Translations under genes and position numbers: made by a program
Notes under the pieces: model-generated
What the model was told of the DNA's origin: nothing
Seen by the model: only the letters and a program-made list of their open reading frames with translations
The model's database searches: none
Source: Niveispirillum sp943370215
Lineage (GTDB): Bacteria; Pseudomonadota; Alphaproteobacteria; Azospirillales; Azospirillaceae
Length of the DNA stretch: 64,000 nucleotides
Reading direction: 5' to 3'
Assembly (NCBI GenBank): GCA_943370215.1
Contig: CALRQC020000014.1
Location: forward strand, 59,879 to 123,878
In this document: one piece after another, positions 36,130-46,600 of the stretch
Layout: each line of letters starts with the position of its first letter
Position numbering within the stretch: position 1 is the first letter of the stretch

Positions 36130-38376
36130 TTAGAAACGCGATGTGATTTCAATGCCGTAGAACGGCGCCTCCGTCACAAAGCCGGTCAGGTTGTTGAAAT
36201 CGATCGCCCCTTCCAGTTCCTTGGCATTGGTGATGTTGCGACCGAACACGGCCACACCGAACCGCTCGTCATCCGACTGGTAGCCGATCTTCAGGCCGCC
36301 TTCGAGCTTGGGATCGCTCTGGAATTCCAACGACTGGTACAGGAAGAAATTCACCTTCGACCGATAATTCCAGTCGGTGAAGATGTAGAACTCCCCCGAT
36401 TCCACCGGGATGCCATAGCGCGCGGTGGCGGTCAGCATCCATTTCGGCGCATTGGGGAATGGGTTGCCATCGATGTTGGCCAGACCGCCAACAACCTTGT
36501 CGGTCACCGTGCAACCGCCGCCGCAGGGAGCAATGCGGAGATTGGGGTCGTCAATTTCCGTGTGGTTATAGCTGCCGCCGGCGGTGAGCTTGAGATGATC
36601 GGTGGGCAACAGCTCGGCCTCCACCTCCAGCCCATACCCCTTGCCGGCAGCGGCATTGACCAGCGTATTATTGTTGCTGGCCCCACCGACGGCGGTGAAC
36701 TGCTGATCCTCGATATCGGTGTAATAGGCGGTGACATTCAGCCGGGCCCGACGATCCCACAGGTCGGACTTCACGCCCGCCTCATAGGACATCAAGGTCT
36801 CGGCCTTGGCGACGGACAGGGCGTCGCGGTTGATGTTATTGCCGAAATAGAACAGCGGCCGGCTCTGGATCGAGGGCGCGCGGTAGCCATTGGCCACCCG
36901 GGTGAAGAGATTGACGTCGGGCGTGGCCTTATAGGTCAGGCTGACATCCCAGGTGATCTGGTCGTCGGACAGGTCTGTGCCACCCTTGGTAAAGGCACCG
37001 GAGATGCCCTTGGAATAGCGGATGACGCTGAAATCCTTGTCTTCATCATTATAGCGCACGCCACCGGTCAGGGTCAGTTGCTCGGTCAGGTCGTAATTGG
37101 CCTGACCGAACACGGCCCAGGTCTTGGTATCCTGGTCGGTATCGGTGGAAAAGGCGATGCCGCGCGGCTCCGTCGGATCACCATAGGAATAGCCGATGGC
37201 CGACAGCTTTTCCTTGAAATAGAACAGGCCGGTCTGCCAGCGGAAGCGGCTTTCGCCGGTGCTGGCCAGCCGGACTTCCTGCGTCCATTGCGAATGGCCG
37301 TTCAGTTCATCCGCTGTTTCGCTGTCGAACGGGATGAAGCCGGGGCCGACACCGGCCACGCCGCCATCAATATCGCCGCGCGTATAGACATGCACCGTCT
37401 CATAGCCGGTGATGGAGGTCAGCAACATGCCATCCAGATCATATTCCAGCTTCAGGCTGCCGCCCTTGCTGGTGACATCCAAAGCGTTCTGGCCGTTCTG
37501 GAAGACCTTGTTGCGGGAGAAACCCGGCACAAGATCATTGCTGCCCTTGACGATGGCATTGGCATGGTTGACGCGCGCCGTACCGTTCAGGTCGCGCACA
37601 TGGCCATTGAGCAGGGCCGTCAGCGGGCCCCCGTTGTCAAACAGCAATTGCAGACGGGCCGCCGTTTCCTCATGCCCGCCCAGGGCGTCCTTCTGCCCGG
37701 TATAGGTGTTGTCGATATAATCGTCCTTGCGGTCGTGATAGAGCGACAGGCGGCCGGACAGCACGCCATCGATCAGCGCGCCGCCCATCGCCCCTTCGGC
37801 GGTGATGGTGTTCTTGCTGCCATAGGAGGCGGTGAAATAGCCGCCCGTCTCCTGCTTGGGTTTCACGGAGACGAAGCTGATGGTGCCGGCCGGCGTGTTG
37901 CGGCCGAACAGGGTGCCCTGCGGCCCGCGCAGCACCTCCACCCGCGCCATGTCGAAGACGGGGAACCCGCGCAGCAGCGGATTTTCCTGCACCACCTCAT
38001 CATAGATGATGCCGACCGGCTGGGTGGAGGTGAGGTCGAAATCGCTATTGCCCAGGCCGCGAATATAAAAGCGCGGGAAGGTGCGGGCAAAGGTGCTTTC
38101 CGCATAAAGGCTGGGCACCTGGCCGGACAAAGCCAGCAGATCGACGCCGCCGGACATCACCGATTCCAGCTTGTCGCCACTGATGGTACCGACAGAAACA
38201 GGTACCTGTTGTTGGTTTTCCGCCCGTTTGGTGGCGGTGACGATGATTTCCTCCAGCACAACCGGCCCGGTATCCCCCGCCGATTGCGCCAGGGCCGGTA
38301 TGGCCAATGCCATCAAGGCCAGCGCGCTGGCAGCACCAGCCAGCACGTGCCGCATGGACGGATTGCTTGCACCCAT
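36130..38376 (-). CDS. TonB-dependent outer-membrane receptor
   Basis: From ATG 38376 (AGGAG nine bases upstream) the protein has 748 residues with a signal peptide ending ALAQ. A TonB-box-like segment VVLEEIIVTATKR follows, then the plug domain (VPVSVGTISGDKLE, FYIRGLGNSDFD, VEVLRGPQGTLFGRNTPAG) and a 22-strand-type barrel ending with aromatic Phe (GIEITSRF). The plug wording is that of caulobacter/sphingomonad receptors for plant- or host-derived organics rather than siderophores. The frame extends 42 codons further upstream but without signal-peptide sense. It precedes no enzyme on its own strand, so the substrate is unknown; the nearby urate locus is a possible link. Confidence 0.92.
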   Translation of the reverse strand: MGASNPSMRHVLAGAASALALMALAIPALAQSAGDTGPVVLEEIIVTATKRAENQQQVPVSVGTISGDKLESVMSGGVDLLALSGQVPSLYAESTFARTFPRFYIRGLGNSDFDLTSTQPVGIIYDEVVQENPLLRGFPVFDMARVEVLRGPQGTLFGRNTPAGTISFVSVKPKQETGGYFTASYGSKNTITAEGAMGGALIDGVLSGRLSLYHDRKDDYIDNTYTGQKDALGGHEETAARLQLLFDNGGPLTALLNGHVRDLNGTARVNHANAIVKGSNDLVPGFSRNKVFQNGQNALDVTSKGGSLKLEYDLDGMLLTSITGYETVHVYTRGDIDGGVAGVGPGFIPFDSETADELNGHSQWTQEVRLASTGESRFRWQTGLFYFKEKLSAIGYSYGDPTEPRGIAFSTDTDQDTKTWAVFGQANYDLTEQLTLTGGVRYNDEDKDFSVIRYSKGISGAFTKGGTDLSDDQITWDVSLTYKATPDVNLFTRVANGYRAPSIQSRPLFYFGNNINRDALSVAKAETLMSYEAGVKSDLWDRRARLNVTAYYTDIEDQQFTAVGGASNNNTLVNAAAGKGYGLEVEAELLPTDHLKLTAGGSYNHTEIDDPNLRIAPCGGGCTVTDKVVGGLANIDGNPFPNAPKWMLTATARYGIPVESGEFYIFTDWNYRSKVNFFLYQSLEFQSDPKLEGGLKIGYQSDDERFGVAVFGRNITNAKELEGAIDFNNLTGFVTEAPFYGIEITSRF

Positions 38377-38601
38377 TCTGTCCCGCTCCTGTAGGTAAGA
38401 TATCCCAAGGCCCTGGCGGTACGCTCCCCAAAGGGTTGACCCATCTGGCGGGGCCATTCCTGACTGCGAAGGGAGGATGTGAGCGGCCGGGATAGCTGGC
38501 AAGAGAGGCTGGGGATGGTTCAGAACAATATCTCGCCGTGATGCAGCAAGAACACAGCCTATACCGCGTCCCGCAGGGGGAACCGTCTTCTGGAGATGGC
38601 G

Positions 38602-39534
38602 TCAGCCTTGCCAGGGGTGCCTTTCGTGCCAGTGCCGGGCGATATCCACCCGGCGGCAGACCCACACCTTGTCATGCGCCATGATATGGTCCAGCAGCCG
38701 TTCCAGAGCACGGATGCGGCCGGGCCGACCGATCAGCCGGGTATGCAACCCGATGGACATCATTTTGGGCGCGGTGGCGCCTTCCGCATAGAGCACATCA
38801 AAGGCATCGCGGGCATAGGTGAAAAAATCATCGCCCTGGTTGAAGCCCTGGGCGGTGCCAAACTTCATGTCATTGACGTCCAGCGTATAGGGAATGACCA
38901 GATGCGCCCGTTCCTGCCCCGGATAATGGCCGGGCGGCAGCCAATAGGGCAGATCGTCATCATAGGCATCGGAATCATAGAGAAAGCCGCCCTCCTCCAC
39001 CACCAGCCGCCTGGTGTTCAGCCCCACCCGGCCAGTGTACCAGCCCAAGGGACGCTCCCCCGTCAGATCCGCGAGGATCGCTATGGCACGGTGCAGATGC
39101 TCCCGCTCCACCGCTTCCGGTACATTCTGATAATCGATCCAGCGCCAGCCATGGGACGCCACCTCATGCCCCGCCGCCACCAAGGCGCGGGCAGCATCAG
39201 GGTGGCGGGCCAGCGCCATGGCCACGGCGTAACAGGTGATCTTGATACCGTAACGATCGAAAAGCCGCATCAACCGCCAGAAGCCGGCCCGGCTGCCATA
39301 ATCATAAACCGACTCCACCGACAGCCCGCGCTGGCCGATCAGGGGGGCGGTGCCCACCACTTCGTGCAGATAGGTTTCCGATTGGCTGTCACCATGCAGG
39401 ATGCTGCATTCGCCCCCCTCCTCGTAATTCATCACGATCTGCACAGCGATGCGCGCGCCCCCTGGCCACTGTGGATGCGGCGGGTGGGCGCCATAGCCAA
39501 TCAGGTCACGGGGATAGGGCGGTGATGTCAGCAT
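38602..39534 (-). CDS. puuE: Allantoinase PuuE (polysaccharide deacetylase-like)
   Basis: The 310-residue protein belongs to the NodB-like deacetylase fold and matches the metal-independent allantoinase PuuE: RDLIGYGAHPPHPQWPGGAR, VMNYEEGGE, SVYDYGSRAGFWRL, HGWRWIDYQ, GWYTGR and LHTRLIGRPGR. It hydrolyses allantoin to allantoate. Length is normal. The gene is divergent from uraD with 88 bp between, and the genes together cover urate to allantoate. Confidence 0.94.
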   Translation of the reverse strand: MLTSPPYPRDLIGYGAHPPHPQWPGGARIAVQIVMNYEEGGECSILHGDSQSETYLHEVVGTAPLIGQRGLSVESVYDYGSRAGFWRLMRLFDRYGIKITCYAVAMALARHPDAARALVAAGHEVASHGWRWIDYQNVPEAVEREHLHRAIAILADLTGERPLGWYTGRVGLNTRRLVVEEGGFLYDSDAYDDDLPYWLPPGHYPGQERAHLVIPYTLDVNDMKFGTAQGFNQGDDFFTYARDAFDVLYAEGATAPKMMSIGLHTRLIGRPGRIRALERLLDHIMAHDKVWVCRRVDIARHWHERHPWQG

Positions 39535-39622
39535 CGATCCCTCCAGCGAAATGATGGATGGGAAAGGATAGGCACATTATCGTTTCGCTTGCGCACAAAA
39601 AAATCCATGGCACCATCATTGG

Positions 39623-40150
39623 ATGGTCGATGCTGTCCCCACCCCTATGCTGGATCGCCTGAACGCCGCGGATTGCGAGGGTTTTACCCGTGCGCTGGGC
39701 ACAATCTTCGAGGACAGCCCCTGGGTGGCGGAAGCAACCTGGACCGCACGCCCTTTCGTCAATCTTGCCGCGCTGCACAATGCCATGGTGGCAGCGGTGG
39801 AGGCGGCGGGGGAAGTGCCACAATTGTGCTTGCTGCGCGCCCATCCCGATCTGGCCGGCAAGCTGGCGCGGGCCGGCGGGCTGACCGCCCATTCCAGCGC
39901 CGAACAGGCAGGGCTGGGACTGGACCGGTTGGACGCGGAAGAGTTTGCGTTTTTCGACCAGCATAACCGCGCCTATCGGGAGAAGTTCGGCTTTCCCTTC
40001 ATCATCGCGGTGAAGGCGCAGACAAAAGCCTCCATCAAGGAGGCGATGGTAAAAAGGCTGGCCCATGATGCCGCCACGGAACGCCGAACGGCGTTGGGGG
40101 AAGTCGCCATGATCGCCAAGTTCCGACTGGAGGCCATGACGGACCCATGA
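39623..40150 (+). CDS. uraD: 2-oxo-4-hydroxy-4-carboxy-5-ureidoimidazoline (OHCU) decarboxylase
   Basis: The 175-residue helical protein makes S-allantoin from OHCU, the last step before allantoinase. It has the family sequence ALGTIFEDSPWVAE, the catalytic-His region LRAHPDLAGKLA, SSAEQAGLGLDRL, and YREKFGFPFIIAVKAQTK. It starts the plus-strand operon and overlaps the following flavoprotein gene by 4 bp. Confidence 0.95.
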   Translation: MVDAVPTPMLDRLNAADCEGFTRALGTIFEDSPWVAEATWTARPFVNLAALHNAMVAAVEAAGEVPQLCLLRAHPDLAGKLARAGGLTAHSSAEQAGLGLDRLDAEEFAFFDQHNRAYREKFGFPFIIAVKAQTKASIKEAMVKRLAHDAATERRTALGEVAMIAKFRLEAMTDP

Positions 40151-41565
40151 ACAATCAACGGCTCGCCGCTTTGGAGGCCCAGGTCGCCCGCGACCTGACC
40201 TATCTGGATTATCCCGCCCGCCCGTGGGTGCCACCACGATCCCACACCGAGGGCCCGGTGCAGGATGTGGTGATTGTCGGCGCGGGGCAGGCAGGCCTTG
40301 CCATCGCCTTTGGCCTGATGCGGGAGAAGGTGGGCAATATCCTGGTGATCGACCGCAACCCGGCAGGCCAGGAAGGGCCCTGGGTGACGTTCGCCCGTAT
40401 GATCACCCTACGCACGCCCAAACATTTGACCGGGCCTGATCTGGGCATACCCTCGCTCACCCCCCGCGCCTGGTTTGAGGCGACATATGGGGAAGCCGCC
40501 TGGGCCGATCTCGGCAAGCTGCCCAAGGAAATCTGGCAGGATTACCTGATCTGGTATCGCCGGGTGCTGAACATTCCCGTCCGGAATGGGGTGACACTGA
40601 CCATGGTTGTGCCGGACGGCCCACTGCTGCGTCTGCGGGTGGAAACGGCGGAAGGCGAACAGACCCTGTTAACCCGCAAGCTGGTGCTGGCCACCGGCAT
40701 TGATGGGGCCGGGCGCTGGCATGTGCCGGATTTCATCCGCCAAGCCGTGCCGGAAGGACGATACAATCACACATCTGAATTTATCGATTTCACCAGCTTG
40801 AAGGGAAAACGCATCGGCGTGCTAGGGGCAGGCGCTTCAGCCTTTGACAATGCCGGCACGGCGCTGGAGGCCGGGGTCGCCTCGGTCGATCTCTGCCTGC
40901 GCCGGGCGGATATTCCACGCGTCAATCCCTATCGCTGGATGGAGTTCAGCGGCTTTCTCGGTCATTTCGCCGACATGCCGGATCTGGATCGCTGGCGCTT
41001 CATGCACCACATCTTCGATCTCAACCAACCGCCGCCGCAGGACACATTCCATCGCTGCGCCATGCACCCCCATTTCGCCTTCCATACCTCATGCCCCTGG
41101 GAATGGGTTAGGATGGAAGGCGATGAAATCCATGTCGGCACACCCAAGGGCGTGATGATCTTCGATCATCTGGTGGTCGGTACCGGTTTCATCGTGGAGG
41201 CTGCCTTCCGGCCGGAGGTAGCGGCCTTTGCCAAGGATATCGCCGTCTGGGCCGATCGGTTCACACCCCCGCGGGGAGAAGGCAATCCGCTGCTGACCCG
41301 CTATCCCTATCTCGGGGACGCCTTTCAGTTCACCGAGCGGCAGCCGGGAACGGCTCCGCATCTGGCCAATATCCATAATTTCACCTTCGGGGCCACCCTG
41401 TCCATGGGGCTGTCCGGGGCCTCGATCAGCGGCATGAAATATGGGGTGGCGCGACTGGTGCGCGGGCTGCTCCGCGATCTCTGGCTAGCGGACCGGCGGC
41501 ATTTCCTGGATGATCTGAAAGCCTATGATCAACCGGAACTGGTGAGCACGACATGGCCGGCCTGA
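40147..41565 (+). CDS. FAD-dependent monooxygenase, probable urate hydroxylase (HpyO type)
   Basis: The 472-residue flavoprotein has an FAD-binding VVIVGAGQAGLAIA near 41-54 and a second dinucleotide motif IGVLGAGASAFDNAG near 225-239. The layout is that of class B-like NAD(P)H flavoproteins. It is sandwiched between uraD (4-bp overlap) and uraH (13-bp overlap), exactly where a urate-oxidising enzyme is needed, and neither uricase nor PuuD is present in the window. The flavoprotein urate hydroxylase HpyO, described from Xanthomonas, is non-homologous to HpxO and would fit. I assign the role by context and fold; I have not compared sequences. Confidence 0.75.
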   Translation: MNNQRLAALEAQVARDLTYLDYPARPWVPPRSHTEGPVQDVVIVGAGQAGLAIAFGLMREKVGNILVIDRNPAGQEGPWVTFARMITLRTPKHLTGPDLGIPSLTPRAWFEATYGEAAWADLGKLPKEIWQDYLIWYRRVLNIPVRNGVTLTMVVPDGPLLRLRVETAEGEQTLLTRKLVLATGIDGAGRWHVPDFIRQAVPEGRYNHTSEFIDFTSLKGKRIGVLGAGASAFDNAGTALEAGVASVDLCLRRADIPRVNPYRWMEFSGFLGHFADMPDLDRWRFMHHIFDLNQPPPQDTFHRCAMHPHFAFHTSCPWEWVRMEGDEIHVGTPKGVMIFDHLVVGTGFIVEAAFRPEVAAFAKDIAVWADRFTPPRGEGNPLLTRYPYLGDAFQFTERQPGTAPHLANIHNFTFGATLSMGLSGASISGMKYGVARLVRGLLRDLWLADRRHFLDDLKAYDQPELVSTTWPA

Positions 41566-41909
41566 CCACCCATATCCTGGATACCAGCCAGGGCCGCCCG
41601 GCGGCCAATGTACGCATCCAACTGTTCCGCCTGCTGGCGGATGGCGGCCGGTTGCTGCTGGCCGATCTGCACAGCAACCATGATGGTCGCACCGACGAGC
41701 CGTTGCTGGCCGATAACGCCATCGCCACGGGAAAGTATGAATTGCTGTTCCATATAGGAGACTATTTCACCGCCAGCTATGTCGGCCTGCCCGACCCGCC
41801 TTTCCTGGATCTTGTCCCCATCCGCTTCGCCATCGCAGAAGCCGATGGCCATTACCATGTGCCCCTGCTGGCCAGCCCCTGGGCCTATTCGACATATCGG
41901 GGAAGCTGA
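41553..41909 (+). CDS. uraH: 5-hydroxyisourate hydrolase (transthyretin-like)
   Basis: The 118-residue protein opens with LTTHILDTSQGRPAANV and closes with the diagnostic YRGS tetrapeptide. The middle holds NHDGRTDEPLL and YELLFHIGDYF, which carry the active-site Arg and His. It hydrolyses 5-hydroxyisourate to OHCU, linking the urate hydroxylase to UraD. Length is standard. It overlaps the flavoprotein gene by 13 bp. Confidence 0.95.
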   Translation: MAGLTTHILDTSQGRPAANVRIQLFRLLADGGRLLLADLHSNHDGRTDEPLLADNAIATGKYELLFHIGDYFTASYVGLPDPPFLDLVPIRFAIAEADGHYHVPLLASPWAYSTYRGS

Positions 41910-42058
41910 CATCCGATCGCCATGGAGCCAACCTGGCAACAGGCTTCATGCGTCTTTGGTATAAGAAGGCCCGGTTCTTGCGCTGGATCAAGGCGGCCAC
42001 GGGGTATGGTCCTTATCGTTCGCCTGCCTGTTTGCGAATCGGAAAGGACAGAGCCACC

Positions 42059-43084
42059 ATGTTGCCGCAAAAGATGAAGGCCGCCGTCGTCCATGCCTAT
42101 GGCAAGCCCCTGTCGCTGGAAGAGGTAGCCGTGCCCCGCCCCGGCCGGGGACAGATTCTGGTGAAGATCGCCGCCTCCGGCGTCTGCCACACGGATCTGC
42201 ACGCAGCCGATGGCGATTGGCCGGTGAAGCCGCCCCTTCCCTTCATCCCTGGCCATGAAGGGGTTGGCACCGTGGTTGCTTTGGGCGAGGGCGTCACCCA
42301 GGTACGCGAAGGCGACCGGGTGGGCGTGCCTTGGCTCTATACGGCTTGCGGTCATTGCGAACATTGCATGACCGGTTGGGAGACCCTGTGTGAGTCGCAG
42401 CAGAATACCGGCTATTCCGTCAATGGTGGCTATGCGGAATATGTGCTGGCCGACCCCAACTATGTCGGCCATCTGCCCAAGGATGTTTCCTTCACCGACA
42501 TTGCCCCCATCCTGTGCGCCGGCGTCACCGTCTATAAAGGATTGAAGGAAACCGAAGCCAAACCGGGCCAATGGGTGGCGATCACCGGCATTGGCGGGTT
42601 GGGCCATGTGGCTGTGCAATATGCCAAGGCCATGGGGCTGCATGTCGCCGCGATCGATGTCGCCGACAGCAAACTGGCCCTGGCCCGCAGCCTGGGCGCC
42701 GACCTGACCATCAATGCCACCCAGGTGAACCCGGTGGAAGAAATCCGCCGCACCATCGGTGGTGCCCATGGCGTATTGGTTACAGCCGTCAGCCAGTCCG
42801 CCTTTGGTCAGGCCATCGGCATGGCGCGGCGTCACGGCACGGTTGCCCTGGTCGGCCTGCCCCCTGGTAATTTCCCGGTGCCGATCTTCGACGTGGTCCT
42901 GAACCGCATCACCATCCGTGGTTCCATCGTCGGCACCCGCGCTGATCTGGCAGAGGCCCTGATGTTCGCTGGCGAAGGCAAGGTAAAGGCCACCGTATCG
43001 GTGGAAACCATGGACGACATCAATGGTGTGCTAGGCCGCCTGCGCGACGGCCATATTGATGGCCGCGTGGTGGTGACGCCGTAA
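42059..43084 (+). CDS. adhP: Zinc-dependent alcohol dehydrogenase, AdhP type
   Basis: The 341-residue protein has the catalytic-zinc ligands in GVCHTDLHAADGDW and GHEGVGTV, the structural-zinc cysteines in CGHCEHCMTGWETLC, and the NAD Rossmann motif ITGIGGLGHVAVQYAKAMG. It follows E. coli AdhP along its whole length (GYSVNGGYAEY, GGAHGVLVTAVSQSAF, GSIVGTRADLAEALMFA). It oxidises ethanol and similar primary alcohols. ATG 42059 follows GGAAAGGA; longer in-frame starts lack the family sequence. It is separated from uraH by 149 bp and probably has its own promoter. Confidence 0.94.
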   Translation: MLPQKMKAAVVHAYGKPLSLEEVAVPRPGRGQILVKIAASGVCHTDLHAADGDWPVKPPLPFIPGHEGVGTVVALGEGVTQVREGDRVGVPWLYTACGHCEHCMTGWETLCESQQNTGYSVNGGYAEYVLADPNYVGHLPKDVSFTDIAPILCAGVTVYKGLKETEAKPGQWVAITGIGGLGHVAVQYAKAMGLHVAAIDVADSKLALARSLGADLTINATQVNPVEEIRRTIGGAHGVLVTAVSQSAFGQAIGMARRHGTVALVGLPPGNFPVPIFDVVLNRITIRGSIVGTRADLAEALMFAGEGKVKATVSVETMDDINGVLGRLRDGHIDGRVVVTP

Positions 43085-43092
43085 GAACGAAA

Positions 43093-43120
43093 CGGGGCGG
43101 GCCAGAGACGGCCCGCCCCG
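43093..43120 (+). terminator. GC-rich hairpin after adhP
   Basis: The 11-bp perfect stem CGGGGCGGGCC/GGCCCGCCCCG closes a 6-base loop, 8 bp after the adhP stop. There is no T run, so it may protect the transcript end or act with Rho. Confidence 0.6.
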
Positions 43121-43134
43121 CTGAACAGATATCA

Positions 43135-43176
43135 GCGAAGGCCTGGAAACCATTATTGGTTGCTCCAGGCCTTCGC
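43135..43176. terminator. Second stem-loop between convergent genes
   Basis: GCGAAGGCCTGGA and TCCAGGCCTTCGC pair over 13 bp. The loop contains a further 4-bp AACC/GGTT stem. It lies 11 bp from the stop of the convergent small gene, so it probably ends that minus-strand message. Confidence 0.65.
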
Positions 43177-43187
43177 CTCGGGATGAT

Positions 43188-43649
43188 TTAGTTTTCGTTC
43201 TTGACCTGCGGGTCACGGCTAATGAGGACGTGCAGACCGTCCGTGGTACGCGCCCACAACTCAAAAGAAATACCAGCCGGACCACCCTCGGAGACGGCCG
43301 TATTCGCAAAATAGACAGTGGCAGTGCTGGTATATACGGTTACTTCCCGTCCATCATCCCCAATCTTCTTCACACCGCTCTCAGTACCCGCCACAAAATC
43401 CAGACCCATGATTTGGTCGAAATCGGTCAGCGTACCAATCTGCGCCGTATTGGTGTTCACCAGGGCGCTGAACAGTTGATACTGAGACGATTCCAAGACA
43501 TAGGTGACAGACCAGGTTCCACTGCCTTTGGGGACAATAACAGTTCCCGCAGACGCCAGCACGGCACCACCCATATCGATGGCAGTATAGGTCCACTTAT
43601 CGGCCGCGATCTGCACGCCAACGATCGCTGTATTCGTCACGGTGATCAT
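43188..43649 (-). CDS. Hypothetical beta-rich protein downstream of the STAND regulator
   Basis: From ATG 43649, with AAGGAA nine bases upstream, the product is 153 residues. It has no signal peptide, no cysteine and a strongly alternating, Thr/Val-rich pattern (VTNTAIVGVQIAADKWTYTAI, GTWSVTYVLESSQ, VTVYTSTATVYFANT, GISFELWARTTDGL). That suggests a compact beta sandwich. A TTG seven codons upstream is also in frame. It follows the membrane regulator gene by 17 bp on the same strand and is thus likely co-transcribed with it. I do not recognise the family. Confidence 0.72.
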   Translation of the reverse strand: MITVTNTAIVGVQIAADKWTYTAIDMGGAVLASAGTVIVPKGSGTWSVTYVLESSQYQLFSALVNTNTAQIGTLTDFDQIMGLDFVAGTESGVKKIGDDGREVTVYTSTATVYFANTAVSEGGPAGISFELWARTTDGLHVLISRDPQVKNEN

Positions 43650-43666
43650 CTGCTGTGTTTCCTTGA

Positions 43667-46600
43667 TCAATGGGATTTGACAAAGAGCAGGTAGCTTTTA
43701 CGCCTATATCCGATCGTTTCCAGCCATTTTATAGAGTCCGTCACACGATCTGACATACCTAAACATACATGCCCTCTCACCCAAGCATCTTGGATCGAGA
43801 ACTTATTCGGGTCAACTGCAATTATTGGATGCAACAGCCTTATCGCCTCTTGACAGGCCTTTTTCGCCGCCTCAGGGTTTCCCATCGACGTTTCTGTTTC
43901 TGACAGAAAAATGAAACCCGTTGCCAGATGATGGACAGCGTCTCCATCATGCTTTATCCGGTCATCCGCAGAGGCCAGAATCCGGCTCAAATGCTCATGC
44001 GCCTCTGTCACCGCCCCCATCCGGAGAAGCGTCTCCCCAATGGAGATGCTGTTGGCAATCTCGACCTGACGCCACATGACATTGGATGGGTTTTCACGGG
44101 CCAGAGCCGATAGTTTCTCCGCTGTTTCCTTTTGCAGCAGCAAGACGTCCTTCAACGGGCGCCGCTGTACCCACATGCTGCCCGCCAGCCAATTGATCCG
44201 AAGCAACGCATGTTGCCAGATTCGATTGCTTGGATCGTGCAAAACTAAAGATTGCGCCAAAGTCTGTCCTTCCAGGACCATGGCATCGGCCTGCGCATCG
44301 CGCCCCATGGCATCAAGCAGGCGCGCCTGTCGCAACAGAGCCGTAACAAGATCGTAAGTCCAACGAAACTCTGACGGTGCAACAGCCCGCAGGGCGCGCA
44401 ACTCAACCTGCTCCTGCTCATAAAGCGCCAGAGCCTGACCGAGTTCCCCCTTGCTTTCTCGAACCGTTCCCAGCCAGGAAAGAGTATCGGCCAATTCAGC
44501 ACGCAGTCCACGATCATCCGGCCGCTTTTCCAGAGATCGACGCTTCAACTCCAGCGAACTTTCAAAGAATTTTGCCGCCAGTTCCCCATTCCCCTTCGAT
44601 CTGTAAACAGAACCAAGGCTGTTCTTGGCATAAGAAAGCTCTATCCAGGCATCAACGTTCTCAGGATCGATTTCATTCATGCGAACCGTATATTTCTCGT
44701 ATTGAGAGAAATATTGTTCGGTTTCATCAAGTAGGTTTGCATCCAGTGCAATCTGCCCCAGCCAGAAGGCATCCGCGCCCAGATCCTTCAACATGTCCAG
44801 CGTCTCAATCCCTTGGGACAAGTTGGCGTCAAGAAGCTTCTTGGCCAGCAGCAGGGCGCTGCGGGCTGCATCGGGATCAGCCCGCGCCCGCGCCACCTCG
44901 GCAATGGTCTGCAGCGCGCGGGCCTGCTGCATACGTGCCTCGGGCGACAAATCGTTGATATTGCTCTTTCCGAAATAGCTGAGCGCCTTGCCGCCAATAT
45001 CCGACAACAGATCCAGCCGTCCCAGGGGGCGCAGCTTGTCGGCGAAGTCACCAACCATGAAATTCATCAAATCTTCGGCCTGCCGGCGGCGATGCTCGGC
45101 CATATCCTCTGCCTGATTGGCACGCAACCCCAGCAGCAGGGCAACCAGCGCCACCAGCCCAAAACCCACCGAAATCACGAAGCGCCGTTGATCTGCTTGA
45201 CGTTCCCGTCGGGCAGAAGCGGCAATGAAGGAGCGGACATCCAGGTTCAGCGGTATCTGCACCTGCCGCGTCAGTTCCCTTGCCTCCTCCAGTTGCTTGC
45301 CACGCGGCAACAGCAGATCTGCCCGACGGCCCTCCTCCGCCCAACGGCGGGCGGATTCCTCCAGCCGGCTGCGCGCATTCAGGGCTTGGCGGTGTTGGGC
45401 GATCCAGCCCGTCACGCGCGGCCACTGGCGAAGCATGGCTTCGTGCGCCACACCAAAAACCGGCACCCCGTCATAAACCAGGCTGACGAACAAGCGCTGC
45501 TGCACAAAGGTGCGCACCAGGATGCGCTCCATCTCGCTGCCCAGGGAGGACCATGGCATACGCCGACTGCGCGCCGCGCCATCGACACCACCACTGCCCC
45601 CCATGGTGACAATCAGGGAGAGAACCTGAGGCAGGCAGAGACGCGATGCCTCCGGCAGCTCATTAAGTGTGCTCTCTGCCCTTTTGCCGATGGCACCGCC
45701 GATGCCACCCAGAGCGTGATAGGCCGCCACCGTCAGCTCACGGCTGGTGCTGCGCTGCAGGTAAAGCTCGTGCAAGGTATACTGCAGCAGAGGCAGCGCG
45801 TCGGGGTTATCCGCCGTACCGTCGCAGAGGATGTCATCCAACTGCGCCTTGCTTTCCTCATCCACCCCAAAGCTCAATCCGGCCGCCAGGGCCGGCATCC
45901 GGATCATTTGCATGATCTCCGCCCGGGTGGGGGGAGCCAGATCGAAATGCGCCCCGGCAGCTTTCGCCGCCATCAGCACCGGTTCACGCGCCACATCGGG
46001 ATAAAAATCATTCCGGCAGGCGGCCAATACCAGAACGGCACCGGTTCGCGAAAGCCGGTCCAGCCCCGCGATGAAGCCCCGCCGCTGGGCTTCATCGACA
46101 GCCGGATTATTGAAAATCGCCTCCAGCCGATCGACAAACAGCAACACCCGTGTATCAGCGGACATACGGGCAAACAGGGAACCAACCGCCTGGGCCCTGT
46201 CATCGGCCAGGGCCGCCGCGACCGTTTCGCCGCTATGTCCGTCCAGTAGCGGTTCCCCCGCCACTTCCAGATCCAACAGGGCACCACCAACCGCTGTCAG
46301 CAACGGCATCCCGCTAATATCGCCCATATCCAGCATCGTGCTGTCCAGCAGGCGAAAAGGCTGATCCGGTCGCCGCAATGCCGGCAACAAACCTGCGCGG
46401 ATCAAGGATGTCTTGCCGCTGCCACTGGCCCCCAACACCAGTACCATCCCGCCGCCCGGCATTTGCGCCTGACGCAGCAGCGTCTCCCTTAGGGCGGTGA
46501 TGGCCGCATCCCGGCCGAAAAAGACGGACGATCGGGATTCATCGAATGCGTCCAGGCCCACAAATGGTGAATCTTCTGACCAATCGGACGGCGCGGTCGT

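Noticed and set aside
36124..38394. A 756-codon plus-strand frame opposite the TonB receptor gene.
   Set aside because: Shadow of a GC-rich coding strand; the minus-strand product has a full signal peptide, plug and barrel.
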